Positions 32,455 to 41,187 of a DNA stretch of 64,000 nucleotides are shown here, in pieces. Every line of letters starts with the position of its first letter. The stretch's first letter is position 1. The notes under the pieces were generated by a model, which did not search any database, was not told the origin of the DNA, and saw only the letters and a program-made list of their open reading frames with translations. The DNA is from Actinophytocola sp036378875 (GTDB taxonomy: Bacteria; Actinomycetota; Actinomycetes; Mycobacteriales; Pseudonocardiaceae): NCBI RefSeq assembly GCF_036378875.1, contig NZ_DASUVO010000129.1, forward strand, positions 1-64,000, in the 5' to 3' direction. A program made the position numbers and the translations under genes.

Positions 32455-33348
32455 ATGATCTTTTTGCCGACGGCACTGCGGTACTTTCTCGAAGTGGCCC
32501 GCACCGGCTCGATCAGCGAGGCCTCCGAGCGTCTGAACGTGGCGACCTCGGCGATCAGCCGTCAGATCGCGAAGCTCGAGCAGGAGGTCGGGACGCCCTT
32601 GTTCGAGCGCCAGCCAAGGGGCATGGTGCTGTCCGAGGCTGGCGAGATCCTCGCCGGGTACGCCAGGCGCAGCTCGCTGGAGGCCGACCAGGTGCTCGCC
32701 GACGTGCACGGGGTGCGGGAATTACGCCACAGCACCGTCCGGCTCGCGAGCCCCGAGGATTTCGCCCGCGATTTCCTGCCGGCGGCGATCATCGCGTTTC
32801 GGGAAAAACACCCGGGGATAAGGTTCCGGCTGAATGTCGTCGACCCGGCCGCGGCGACCCAGCAGGTGCGGGACGGGGTGGCGGATCTCGCCGTCACCGA
32901 CGGTGCCGTTCCGGAGAAGGGCGTGCGTGTCGAGTACTCCCGGCGGCAACCGATCTACGCGCTCATGCCGGACGACCACCCGCTCGCGACGCGGGACGAT
33001 CTCGCACTGGCCGAGCTGCTCGAGTACCCGCTCGCGCTGATGGACGAGGGCACCACGATCCGGCGGCTGTTCGACGTGTGCGTCGCGGCCGAGGGGCTGA
33101 CCTTCGAGCCGGCGTTCGTGAGCAACTACTCCGGCGCGCTGGAGAGCTTCGCGCGGTTGCGGGGCGGTGTCACCCTCGTCGCCCTGTTGACGGTCCAACA
33201 GCGACTCGCAACCGACCGACTGGCGATCGTGCCGATCCGCGACCCCGAGCTGAGCAGACGCGGTGTGCAGATCCAGTCGTTGGCTCGACGTGTGCTTCCC
33301 GCTGCCGTGCGGTCGTTCCTCACGCACCTGGTCGAGCGGATCGAGTGA
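32455..33348 (+). CDS. LysR-family transcriptional regulator, probably of acdS
   Basis: A 297-residue LTTR: winged HTH at the N-terminus (LRYFLEVARTGSISEASERLNVATSAISRQIAKLEQ) and a substrate-binding domain with VRLASPEDFARDFLP and ALMPDDHPLATRDDLAL. It is divergent from acdS with about 170 bases between, the classic LysR-target arrangement; the inducer is unknown. ATG 32455 places the HTH at the usual distance; an ATG at 32422 is possible. Confidence 0.88.
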   Translation: MIFLPTALRYFLEVARTGSISEASERLNVATSAISRQIAKLEQEVGTPLFERQPRGMVLSEAGEILAGYARRSSLEADQVLADVHGVRELRHSTVRLASPEDFARDFLPAAIIAFREKHPGIRFRLNVVDPAAATQQVRDGVADLAVTDGAVPEKGVRVEYSRRQPIYALMPDDHPLATRDDLALAELLEYPLALMDEGTTIRRLFDVCVAAEGLTFEPAFVSNYSGALESFARLRGGVTLVALLTVQQRLATDRLAIVPIRDPELSRRGVQIQSLARRVLPAAVRSFLTHLVERIE

Positions 33349-33377
33349 CCCCGGGTTCGGGGCCACTCGACCGGGTT

Positions 33378-33800
33378 TCAGAACGAGACGCGCTCGACGC
33401 TGTCCGCCCGCAGCACCGACTGCTGGTCGAACTGCTCCTTGTAGTCGGTGCGGATCTCCTCCAGTTCGCGGTTGGCGCCCCTGTCGTCGAACGGGTACAG
33501 GATGATCAGCACGTAGGAGTCCTCCTTGCCGCCCATCCACTGGCCGTGGGCCTCCAGCCACGTCAGGCCGTCCGGGAAGGCGGGGGTGACCTCCTTGTCC
33601 AGGAACAACTCGAACTCGGCCGGCGTGATCACCGTGCCGTCCGGCCGGCTGCCGCCGAAGTAGAGCTCGGTGCGCTTGAACGGCTCACCCGGGGTGGCGG
33701 GCGCCCCGACCGCGCTGTCGGTGGCGGCTGCGGTGGAGGCAGTGAGCCCCAGCAGCAAAGCGGTGACCATGCCCGCGATCGCGGTGCGTCGTGTCGTCAT
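33378..33800 (-). CDS. Secreted DUF3574 protein
   Basis: About 140 residues. A signal peptide (MTTRRTAIAGMVTALLLGL ... AAA) is followed by a compact domain with FKRTELYFGGSRPDG, ITPAEFELFLDKEVTPAFPDGLTW, GQWMGGKEDSYVLIILYPF. This matches DUF3574 proteins, which have no known function. ATG 33800 gives the best signal peptide; 33809 is an alternative. Confidence 0.82.
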   Translation of the reverse strand: MTTRRTAIAGMVTALLLGLTASTAAATDSAVGAPATPGEPFKRTELYFGGSRPDGTVITPAEFELFLDKEVTPAFPDGLTWLEAHGQWMGGKEDSYVLIILYPFDDRGANRELEEIRTDYKEQFDQQSVLRADSVERVSF

Positions 33801-33910
33801 GAGCCACATTCAAGCGGGCAGCGTCGCTTTCGCGCAGGTCGTCCCACCTGACGGGCCAGACACCCGCACCTGTCAGGAAATTGTCGGTGGGTGGGGCTAC
33901 CGTCGAAGCC

Positions 33911-34774
33911 GTGAGAGTCGCCACCTGGAACGTGAACTCCGTCAAGCAGCGGGTGCCCCGGTTGCTGCCCTGGCTCGACCAGCGGCGGCCCGATGTCGTG
34001 TGCCTGCAGGAGACCAAGCTGTCCGACGCCGCGTTCGCCGAGTTACTCGGGGCCGAGCTGGCCGAGCGGGGGTACGAGTTCGCGCTGGCTGGGCAGGCGC
34101 AGTGGAACGGCGTCGCGATCCTGTCGCGGGTCGGACTGGCCGACGTGGTCGTCGGGGTCGATGGGGCGCCTGGGTTTCCGGATCCGGAGGCGCGGGCGGT
34201 GGCCGCGACCTGTGGTGGGGTGCGGGTGCACTCGCTGTATGTGCCGAACGGGCGGGTGCCGGACTCCGACCACTACCGGTACAAGCTGGCGTGGCTCGCT
34301 GCCTTGCGGGATGTGGTGAAGGACGGTCCGTCGGCGGCGATGCTGTGTGGGGACATGAACATCGCGCCTGCCGACGCTGACGTGTTCGATCCGGCCGCGT
34401 ACATCGGGCAGACGCATGTCACGCCGCCGGAGCGGGCCGCGCTCGCCGAGCTGCAGGGGCTCGGGTTGCACGACGTGGTCCGGGAGCGGTGGCCGGACGA
34501 GCGGGTCTTCACCTACTGGGACTACCGCGCCGGCATGTTCCACCAGGACCTCGGGATGCGGATCGACCTCGTACTGGCCACCGCGCCCGTCGCGGGGCGG
34601 GTGGCGGCCGCGTGGGTCGACCGGCACGCGCGCAAGGGCACCGGACCGAGCGACCACGCACCGGTGATCGTCGACCTCGACGAGGCACCGGACGGGGACA
34701 TCGGCCCGGTCGTGCCACCGCCCTCGTCGCGCGGACCGAGGAAGGGCTCGGTGAAACTGCCGCAGGCCAAGTAG
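33911..34774 (+). CDS. xthA: Exodeoxyribonuclease III
   Basis: A 287-residue AP endonuclease/3'-exonuclease of base-excision repair. Family motifs in order: VRVATWNVNSVKQRVPRLL, CLQETKLSD (metal Glu), SLYVPNGR, GDMNIAPADADVFDP (catalytic Asp-Asn), DYRAGMFHQDLGMRIDLVLA and the C-terminal SDHAPVIVDL (catalytic His). The tail ends in a short basic Pro/Ser stretch. GTG 33911 begins the conserved strand; an upstream GTG at 33881 would add ten residues. Confidence 0.93.
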   Translation: MRVATWNVNSVKQRVPRLLPWLDQRRPDVVCLQETKLSDAAFAELLGAELAERGYEFALAGQAQWNGVAILSRVGLADVVVGVDGAPGFPDPEARAVAATCGGVRVHSLYVPNGRVPDSDHYRYKLAWLAALRDVVKDGPSAAMLCGDMNIAPADADVFDPAAYIGQTHVTPPERAALAELQGLGLHDVVRERWPDERVFTYWDYRAGMFHQDLGMRIDLVLATAPVAGRVAAAWVDRHARKGTGPSDHAPVIVDLDEAPDGDIGPVVPPPSSRGPRKGSVKLPQAK

Positions 34775-35155
34775 CCCAGGGGGTCTCGAAGGGCACCATG
34801 GGACACCGACGCGGCCGGTCAGGCCCGCGCGGACGCCCTGAAGGGCACCCTCGAGACGCTCGACCCAGGTCCACCGAGGGGCTTGGTGGTCTGCGGTGCG
34901 GCTCGGTGGACCACTGCGGTTTCGGGCGAGAAGCGACCCGCCTGACGTCACGGTGCGGTGGCGACGTCCGGCCGGCAGCCGTGCGAGGAAGGCGTCCGTC
35001 ACCACCGCTCAAGCGTGCTGGCGGCGCACCCGGCATGGCCAACATGCTGCTCACGCCGCGGGCAATGTCCCGAAAGACGCGCTCATGTCGTTGAACGTCC
35101 CCATCGCGTCTTTCGGGACACCAGATCGGCCATCCCGCGGTTCGTGACCGCCGGG
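34775..35155. other. Intergenic region with palindromic repeats
   Basis: About 380 bases between the exonuclease gene and a convergent TetR gene. No gene is supportable. It holds an imperfect palindrome at about 34790-34860 (GTCTCGAAGGG paired with CCCTCGAGAC) and the exact palindromic repeat at 35066-35120. Confidence 0.5.
35066..35120. repeat. Dispersed palindromic repeat, copy B
   Basis: Arms TGTCCCGAAAGACGC (35066-35080) and GCGTCTTTCGGGACA (35106-35120) are perfect inverted copies around a 25-base centre containing GTCGTTGAACGT. The same core and arm pattern occurs at 26061-26113. It lies between convergent genes, as copy A does. Confidence 0.7.
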
Positions 35156-35701
35156 CTAGGTGACCGAGGCGGCTATCGCGCGGATTGCTTCTCTTAGGTC
35201 GTGGCCTGATGGTGGGCTGTCCGGGTCCACGAGCCACTGGGCTGCCAGGCCGCCGATCAGTGCCTGGAACACCGCGCCTGCGGCCTCGCCCGGGACGCCG
35301 AACAGGTCTGCCAGGCCTTGTCGTGCCTGGCGATTCGCTTCCGCGAACGCGGACTTCATCTCCGGCTTCTGGTCCAGGTGCGCCAGCAGTTCGAACTGGA
35401 CCGCCCACAGCCGGCGGTTCGCCGCGAACGACCTGATCACCTGCGTCCACGTCTCCTCGAACCGCTCCGCCGGGGTGGCGTCCTGGCGTGTCGCCAGCGC
35501 CTCGCGTAGGTCCTCGCTCCACTCGTCCAGCGCCCGGTACAGCGCCGCGTTCAGGAGCTCGTCCTTCGTGCCGTAGTGGTAGCCGATCGCGGCCAGGCTC
35601 ACGCCCGCCGCGGTCGCGATGTCGCGTGCCGTGGTCCGGGCGTAGCCCTTCTCGTACAGGCATCGCATGGCGCCAGCCAGGAGGTCCTCTCGGTTACCCA
35701 T
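35156..35701 (-). CDS. TetR/AcrR-family regulator of the flavin monooxygenase-MFS pair
   Basis: A 181-residue regulator. The HTH is AMRCLYEKGYARTTARDIATAAGVSLAAIGYHYGTKDEL, with a C-terminal dimer/ligand domain. ATG 35701 is preferred over an in-frame start at 35734 because the conserved domain starts there. The operator-like element at 35709-35755 would then lie just upstream. It is divergent from a FAD monooxygenase and an MFS transporter, which suggests control of drug or small-molecule resistance. Confidence 0.88.
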   Translation of the reverse strand: MGNREDLLAGAMRCLYEKGYARTTARDIATAAGVSLAAIGYHYGTKDELLNAALYRALDEWSEDLREALATRQDATPAERFEETWTQVIRSFAANRRLWAVQFELLAHLDQKPEMKSAFAEANRQARQGLADLFGVPGEAAGAVFQALIGGLAAQWLVDPDSPPSGHDLREAIRAIAASVT

Positions 35702-35708
35702 GGCACAA

Positions 35709-35755
35709 CTGTACAACACAAACGTCTTGCACAAACGTCTAACACAATTGTACAG
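35709..35755. promoter_or_regulatory. Likely TetR operator with inverted and direct repeats
   Basis: Outer inverted repeat CTGTACAA (35709-35716) and TTGTACAG (35748-35755) encloses two direct copies of CACAAACGTCT (35717-35727 and 35730-35740). The element fills the 62-base gap between the divergent TetR and monooxygenase genes, so binding would control both promoters. Confidence 0.65.
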
Positions 35756-35763
35756 TCGATGGC

Positions 35764-36945
35764 ATGCAGAACAAGACGGTCCTCATCTCCGGTGCCGGCG
35801 TCGCGGGCATCACCCTCGCCTACTGGTTGCGTCGGCACGGCTTCACGCCGACCGTCGTCGAGCGGGCGGCCGGCATCCGCGACGGCGGGTACAAGATCGA
35901 CATCCGGGGAGCCGCCCTGGACGTGGTCGAACGCATGGGGTTGCTCGACCAGATCCGGGAAAGGGCCACCGGCGTGCGGGCGGGCACCGTCATCGACTCG
36001 GCCGGGCGGCGGGTCGCCAGTATGGACGGTGACACCTTCGGCGGCCGTGCCCACGGCGACGCCGAGATCCTTCGCGGCGACCTGCACCGGCTCCTGTTCG
36101 ACGCCACCGACAGCGTCGAGTACCTCTGGGGCGACTCGATCGCGGAACTCGAGGCGGCCACCGGCGAGGTCACGTTCGCCAGCGGCGTCACCCGCACCTT
36201 CGACCTGATCGTCGGCGCCGACGGGCTGCACTCCGCGACCAGGACGAAGGCGTTTCCCGGCAACCACGTCCGCGACCTCGGCTACCGGGTGTCGATCTCC
36301 AGCGTGCCCAACCACCTTGGGCTGGACCGCGAGGAGCTCACCTACGTCAGTCCACACCGGACGGTCCTGGTGTGCTCGACCGCCCAGGACACCGCGGCCA
36401 AGGCGATGTTCCTGTTCGCCGACGACGGTCCGGTGCCCTCGGACGGCCGTCAATACCTGGCGGACCGCTACCGGGACGAGGGCTGGGAGGTGCCCACTCT
36501 GCTCGACAACCTGGGTGACGACTTCTACCTCGACTCCCTCAGCCAGGTCCACATGGAACAGTGGTCGACCGGTCGGGTCGCGCTCGTCGGCGACGCCGCC
36601 TACTGCGCCTCGGTCGCCTCCGGGCAGGGCACGAGCCTCGCGCTGGTCGGCGCCTACGTGCTGGCGGGCGAGTTGGCGGCCGCCGACCACCACGAACAAG
36701 GGTTCGCGAACTACGAGTCCGCGATGCGGGAGTTCGTGACCGCCAACCAGAAGCTGGGCCCGGCGAACATCAAGCGGATGGTGCTCGCCAGCAAGGCGCA
36801 GGTCAGGCTGTCGATGATCTTCCTGTCGCTGCTGTCGAAGCTCCCCGGCAAGGACCGGCTCATGGCCAAGGCGATCGAGCCGATCCACCGTGCCGCAAAC
36901 GTGATCACGTTGAAGGACTACCCCGTGCGAAGCTTCCCCGCATGA
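35764..36945 (+). CDS. FAD-dependent monooxygenase (aromatic-ring hydroxylase type)
   Basis: A 393-residue class A flavoprotein monooxygenase. It has VLISGAGVAGITLAYWLRRHG (dinucleotide fold), a DG-type motif FDLIVGADGLHSATRTKAF, and ALVGDAAYCASVASGQGTSLALVGAY (second FAD motif, GD). The family includes antibiotic-inactivating TetX-like enzymes and ring hydroxylases; the substrate is unknown. It overlaps the MFS gene by ATGA and is divergent from a TetR gene, consistent with a detoxification or efflux operon. Confidence 0.87.
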   Translation: MQNKTVLISGAGVAGITLAYWLRRHGFTPTVVERAAGIRDGGYKIDIRGAALDVVERMGLLDQIRERATGVRAGTVIDSAGRRVASMDGDTFGGRAHGDAEILRGDLHRLLFDATDSVEYLWGDSIAELEAATGEVTFASGVTRTFDLIVGADGLHSATRTKAFPGNHVRDLGYRVSISSVPNHLGLDREELTYVSPHRTVLVCSTAQDTAAKAMFLFADDGPVPSDGRQYLADRYRDEGWEVPTLLDNLGDDFYLDSLSQVHMEQWSTGRVALVGDAAYCASVASGQGTSLALVGAYVLAGELAAADHHEQGFANYESAMREFVTANQKLGPANIKRMVLASKAQVRLSMIFLSLLSKLPGKDRLMAKAIEPIHRAANVITLKDYPVRSFPA

Positions 36946-38090
36946 AACGCAGCAGGTGGTCCATGATCGCGGTGTTCGCGCTGCTCGGGGCCGTCACACA
37001 GGTCCTCTGGGTCACCTATGCCCCCGTCACCGACGCGGCCACCCGCTACTACGGCGTCGGTGACGGCGCCATCGGCTGGCTCGCGAACGTGTTCCCACTG
37101 TTGTACGTGCTCCTCGCGATCCCCGCAGGGATCGTCCTCGACCGTTCGTTCAAGGGCGGGCTGGGTGTCGGCGCGGTGCTCGTCGCGGTCGGCGCGGTCA
37201 TCCGGATCGCCGGCGACGGGTACGCCACCGCGCTCACCGGTCAGCTGGTCGTCGCGGTCGCGCAGCCGCTCGTGCTGAACGCGGTCACCGCGGTCGCCGG
37301 GCGGTACCTCGCCGAGCGCGACCGGCCGACCGGCATCGCGGTCGGGTCGGCCAGCACGTTCGCCGGGCTGATCATCGGGTTCGGGCTCGGGGCCGTGTTC
37401 GCCGACGACGTCCGCACGCTGCTGCTCGTGCAGGCCGCGCTCGCCGTGGTCGCCGCCGTCGCCATCCTCGCCGCGCTGCGGATCCCCGCCGAACACCGGG
37501 TCGAGCCCGCGGCGGCCGGCGCGTTGCGGGCGGCCTGGAACGGGGCGAACCTGCGGCCGCTGTACTTCCTCGTGCTCTTCCCGTTCGGGGTGTTCATCGC
37601 GCTGTCGACCTTCGCCCAGCCGCTGCTGGAACCTGCCGGGGTGTCGGAGGAGACAGCCGGACTGATCCTCATCACGAACGTCGTGGCCGGCGTGCTCGGG
37701 TGCGCGGTCGTGCCGATCTGGGCGAGCCGGCGCGGCCGCGAACGGTCGGTGCTGATGGCGGCGTTACTGGTCACCACCGGCGCGTGTGTGCTGCTGGCCG
37801 TGGCGCCCGGCGTGGCGATCGCCTTCGTCGCGTTCGCGTTGATCGGGTTCTCGCTGCTGCCCGCGCTGCCGATCGTGCTGGAACTCGTCGAGCGCCGCGC
37901 CGCCGGCGTCGAGGGCACGGCCGCCGGGTTGATCTGGCTTTCCGGCAACCTCGGCGGGTTGATCACGACCGCACTGGTCGGTTTTCTCGTCGACGTGCCG
38001 CTGCCGGCGTTCCTGCTGCTCGGTGCGCTGTGTCTGGTGACGTTGCCGGGACTGCGTAGGTCCGAGCCAGCGCCGCAACCGACGCCGTGA
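36942..38090 (+). CDS. MFS transporter
   Basis: A 382-residue protein with about 12 hydrophobic helices. Start ATG 36942 overlaps the monooxygenase stop. Early loops carry PVTDAATRYYGVGDGAIGW and the 6-7 loop is short. The family resembles small-molecule exporters. It is probably co-regulated with the monooxygenase by the divergent TetR protein. The last 128 bases overlap the convergent WYL gene. Confidence 0.87.
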   Translation: MKRSRWSMIAVFALLGAVTQVLWVTYAPVTDAATRYYGVGDGAIGWLANVFPLLYVLLAIPAGIVLDRSFKGGLGVGAVLVAVGAVIRIAGDGYATALTGQLVVAVAQPLVLNAVTAVAGRYLAERDRPTGIAVGSASTFAGLIIGFGLGAVFADDVRTLLLVQAALAVVAAVAILAALRIPAEHRVEPAAAGALRAAWNGANLRPLYFLVLFPFGVFIALSTFAQPLLEPAGVSEETAGLILITNVVAGVLGCAVVPIWASRRGRERSVLMAALLVTTGACVLLAVAPGVAIAFVAFALIGFSLLPALPIVLELVERRAAGVEGTAAGLIWLSGNLGGLITTALVGFLVDVPLPAFLLLGALCLVTLPGLRRSEPAPQPTP

Positions 38091-39033
38091 TCCGCTCCCG
38101 CAACGACGCAGGCGACAGGACCTCGACGTCCGCGCCGAACCCGAGGAACAGCCGGTGCGCGTGGTCGGCCTTCTCGATCGGCACGACCGCGGTCACCCAC
38201 CCGTCGTCGTCCGGCGCCGACGCGGTCTCCTCCACAGCGCGCGTGATGGCCGGCTCGACCGAGTCCACCAGGCGTTCCCGCAGGTCGGGGGAGAGGCGGA
38301 TGGTCGCGGTGTCCTCGTGCCGGCGCGCGTCGAAGTCGGCGAGGTAGGACTGCCAGTACGCGGCGAGGTCGAAGCCGGTCGGACGCTGGAAGCCTTCGTC
38401 GAGCACGGTCAGCGACTGGATCTGCGAGACCCGGTACGTGCTGATTCGTTTGCTTGCCGCGATGAGGTACCAGCGGCCGGCCTTGAGTACCAGGCCGTAC
38501 GGGTCAACCGTTCGAGTTACTTCGGTCGGGGCACGCCAGCGGTGGTAGTGGATCTCGATGCGTTGCTCCCGCCAGACCGCGTCCGCTGCGTCCGCCAGCG
38601 CGGGCGTGTCGTCCGGCTCGGCGTACCAGCTCGGCGCGTCGAGGTGGAAGCGCTGCTGGACACGCGTGGCGCGGTCGCGCAGCTCCGGTGGCAGGGACGC
38701 GGTCAGCTTGAGCCAGGCCGCGGCGACCTCGGCGCCGAGCCCCAGCTCCTGCGCCGGACCGGGCAGGCCGGTGAGGAACAGCGACTCGGCCTCCGGCTCG
38801 GTGAGCCCGGTCAGGCGGGTCCGGTAGCCGTCGAGGAGCTGGTAGCCGCCCGCGTGCCCGGCCTCGCCGTACAGCGGGACGCCGGCCCCGTGCAGTGCCT
38901 CGACGTCGCGGTAGACGGTGCGCACCGAGACCTCCAGTTCGGCGGCGAGCTGCGCGGCCGTCAGCCGGCCCCTGGTCTGCAGCAGGAGCAGCAACTGGAC
39001 GATCCGGGAAGCACGCACGAACAATACTGACAT
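37963..39033 (-). CDS. HTH/WYL-domain transcriptional regulator (YafY type)
   Basis: A 356-residue regulator. An N-terminal DeoR-like HTH (RIVQLLLLLQTRGRLTAAQLAAELEVSVRTVYRDVEAL) leads to a WYL domain (RTVDPYGLVLKAGRWYLIAAS, then YRVSQIQSL) and a C-terminal WCX-like region. WYL regulators bind nucleic-acid or nucleotide ligands in several systems. The 40-residue tail is low-complexity and overlaps the MFS 3' end. It is divergent (34-base gap) from two DUF1579-like genes, its likely targets. Confidence 0.9.
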   Translation of the reverse strand: MSVLFVRASRIVQLLLLLQTRGRLTAAQLAAELEVSVRTVYRDVEALHGAGVPLYGEAGHAGGYQLLDGYRTRLTGLTEPEAESLFLTGLPGPAQELGLGAEVAAAWLKLTASLPPELRDRATRVQQRFHLDAPSWYAEPDDTPALADAADAVWREQRIEIHYHRWRAPTEVTRTVDPYGLVLKAGRWYLIAASKRISTYRVSQIQSLTVLDEGFQRPTGFDLAAYWQSYLADFDARRHEDTATIRLSPDLRERLVDSVEPAITRAVEETASAPDDDGWVTAVVPIEKADHAHRLFLGFGADVEVLSPASLRERITASVAALARTYAVPATSPDTAHRAAGTPAAARRRENRPVRS

Positions 39034-39067
39034 TGGATGTCAGTGGATGCCCCATAGCGTGCCGGGC

Positions 39068-39520
39068 ATGAACGACTTCGACTTCCTCGTGGGCACCTGG
39101 CAGACCAGGCAGACCAAGATGGTCAAGCCCCTCAGCGGCAGTGACGAGTGGGTGACCTCGCACGGCACCATGCGGAACTACGGCATGTTCGACGGTGCCG
39201 CCAACGTGGACGAGGTGGACGAACCCGGCTTTGGCTTCAAGGGGATCTCGTTACGCCTGCTCGACCCGGAGACCCAGGAGTGGTCCATCTACTGGGTGAA
39301 CTCGCGTGACGGAAAGCTCGCGCTGCCCCCGGTCGTCGGCCGCTTCGACGAGCACGGCGTCGGCGAGTTCTTCAGCGAGGAGGACTACGACGGGCGGCCC
39401 ATCCGCGTCCGCTACCGGTGGTCAGGTATCACTGGGACCTCCGCGCGCTGGGAGCAGGCGTTCTCCACCGACGGCGGCGAGACCTGGGAGACCAACTGGA
39501 AAGCGGAGTTCACCCGATGA
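39068..39520 (+). CDS. DUF1579-like small protein, paralogue 1
   Basis: A 150-residue soluble protein beginning MNDFDFLVGTW, with MFDGAANVDEVDEP, ISLRLLDPETQEWSIYWV and RYRWSGITGTSARWEQAFS. This is the calycin-like pattern of DUF1579-type proteins; no activity is known. It overlaps the next gene by 4 bases, and that gene is a clear paralogue. The divergent WYL gene probably controls both. Confidence 0.75.
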   Translation: MNDFDFLVGTWQTRQTKMVKPLSGSDEWVTSHGTMRNYGMFDGAANVDEVDEPGFGFKGISLRLLDPETQEWSIYWVNSRDGKLALPPVVGRFDEHGVGEFFSEEDYDGRPIRVRYRWSGITGTSARWEQAFSTDGGETWETNWKAEFTR

Positions 39521-39981
39521 ACGACTTCGACTTCCTCATCGGCAGCTGGGACTCCACGCAGCGGCGGCTGCGCACGTGGTTGGTGGGCAGCGACGACTGG
39601 GAGGTGTTTCCCGCACACGCGGTCTGCTACCGCATGTTCGACGGCGCCGCGAACGTCGACGAGGTCACCTTCCCGACACTCGGCCGCAGCGGAATGAGCG
39701 TGCGGCTCTTCGACCCTGCCGCCGACCGGTGGTCGATCTACTGGGCCAGCACCAGCCTGCCCGGGGTGCTCGGCCCGCCGGTGACCGGCCGGTTCGTCGA
39801 CGGTGTCGGCGAGTTCTTCGGCGACGACGAGCACGAGGGCCGGCCGGTACGGGTGCGGTACCGCTGGTCGGAGATCACCGACGTGTCGGCGCGGTGGGAG
39901 CAGGCGTTCTCCGCTGATCAGGGTCGCACGTGGGAGACCAACTGGATCATGGAGCTGACCAGGCGCGCTACAGCTCGTTGA
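39517..39981 (+). CDS. DUF1579-like small protein, paralogue 2
   Basis: A 154-residue protein with the same plan as its upstream neighbour: MNDFDFLIGSWDST, MFDGAANVDEVTFP, VRLFDPAADRWSIYWA, RYRWSEITDVSARWEQAFS and WETNW. It arose by tandem duplication followed by marked divergence of the N-terminal third. Start ATG 39517 overlaps the preceding stop. The 3' end overlaps a convergent GNAT gene by 14 bases. Confidence 0.75.
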   Translation: MNDFDFLIGSWDSTQRRLRTWLVGSDDWEVFPAHAVCYRMFDGAANVDEVTFPTLGRSGMSVRLFDPAADRWSIYWASTSLPGVLGPPVTGRFVDGVGEFFGDDEHEGRPVRVRYRWSEITDVSARWEQAFSADQGRTWETNWIMELTRRATAR

Positions 39982-40465
39982 ACGGCTGGGCGTAGGCGAA
40001 CGGGCCCCGGATCGCGCTGTCGTATGTGGACAGTGGGCGGGCCTGGAAGTGCGCGCCCCACTCCGCGACCGGGGGCGTGATGCCGAGGTTGCCGGCGGGT
40101 TCGAAGCCGAACCTCGGGTAGTAGTCGGTGTGGCCGAGCAGCACGACGACCGGCTCGTCGAGTGCGTCGGCCGCACCGAGCACGGCGTGCATCAACGCGC
40201 CGCCGACACCGCTCTTCTGGTGAGTCGGGCGGACGCCGAGCGGTCCGAGGCCGAGCGCGGGCGTGGTGTCGACGTGCGCGCGGGTGCACACCACGTGCCC
40301 GACCACCAGGCCGCCCTCCTCGGCGACCAGCGACAGGGCCGGCAGCCACGCGTCCGACGCACGCAACGCCGTGACCAGGTTGGCTTCCAGTTCGGTGGGG
40401 AACGCGGCCGCGTGCACCTCGGCGATGGCGGCGACGTCGTCGGGACGTTCTCGTCTGATCAGCAC
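39968..40465 (-). CDS. GNAT-family N-acetyltransferase (YhbS-like)
   Basis: A 165-residue GNAT: IRRERPDDVAAIAEVHAAAF, LSLVAEEGGLVVGHVVCTRA, LGPLGVRPTHQKSGVGGALMHAVL (acetyl-CoA loop) and VVLLGHTDYYPRFGFEPAG. The last motif is typical of YhbS-like acetyltransferases. GTG 40465 is chosen because GAGGG lies 8 bases upstream. Substrate unknown. Confidence 0.87.
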   Translation of the reverse strand: MLIRRERPDDVAAIAEVHAAAFPTELEANLVTALRASDAWLPALSLVAEEGGLVVGHVVCTRAHVDTTPALGLGPLGVRPTHQKSGVGGALMHAVLGAADALDEPVVVLLGHTDYYPRFGFEPAGNLGITPPVAEWGAHFQARPLSTYDSAIRGPFAYAQPFNEL

Positions 40466-40488
40466 GATGATCACCCTCGCATGGGAGG

Positions 40489-41145
40489 TCAACCGGATTT
40501 CACGCGTAGCGCCAGCAACTCCGGCGCGAGCACGACGACCGTGCCGGGCTCCACTCGCACCAGCCCCTCGGAGGCGAGGGTGCGCAGTGCGCGGTTGACC
40601 GAAACCCTTGTCAGGCCAAGGGTTTCGGCCAATCCCTGCTGTGCGCCGGGCAGCCGTACCCGGGGCTCGCCGGAACGTAGGAGCCACGCCGCCACCCGCG
40701 TGGTGGCGTCGGCGAAGCTCGTCAGCACCAGGTCCTCCTGCCGTTCCCGCAGTTGCCCGGCGAGGTGGGCGAACACGTGCGCCCGAACGGCCAGCACGTC
40801 CACCACCGCGAGGAACGACGCCGCGGGGACGAGTCGGAGCCGGGACCGTGCCGTCGTGACCCAGGTGGCGGTGTGGCCGCCGCCGTCGAGCACCGCCGCC
40901 TTGTCCACCGCGCACGGCGCCACGAACTCGCCCAGCCTGCGCCGCTGCCCGGCCGCGGTCTCGTGCACGGCGGTGACACCGCCGGTCTCCACGACCAGGA
41001 GGTGCCGGGCGGGTTCGCCTCGTACCGCCACCACCGTGTCCGCGCCGACCTCCCGCACGACGGACATCGCGGCCAGCCGGTCGAGCGAAGCCGTGGGTAG
41101 TAACCGGAAAAGCGGTACGTCGGCAAGCACGACCAGCAGTATCAC
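40489..41145 (-). CDS. Crp/Fnr-family transcriptional regulator
   Basis: About 218 residues. An N-terminal cyclic-nucleotide-binding-like beta roll (VPLFRLLPTASLDRLA ... GEPARHLLVVETGGV) and a long dimer helix precede the winged HTH (QQGLAETLGLTRVSVNRALRTLASEGLV). The phosphate-binding cassette with its usual Arg is not clearly conserved, so cAMP may not be the effector. GTG 41145 and GTG 41130 are both possible starts. Confidence 0.83.
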   Translation of the reverse strand: MILLVVLADVPLFRLLPTASLDRLAAMSVVREVGADTVVAVRGEPARHLLVVETGGVTAVHETAAGQRRRLGEFVAPCAVDKAAVLDGGGHTATWVTTARSRLRLVPAASFLAVVDVLAVRAHVFAHLAGQLRERQEDLVLTSFADATTRVAAWLLRSGEPRVRLPGAQQGLAETLGLTRVSVNRALRTLASEGLVRVEPGTVVVLAPELLALRVKSG

Positions 41146-41187
41146 CTGATACAGCGCCGGCCGCCCGCACCGGCCTACCGTGCCCGC

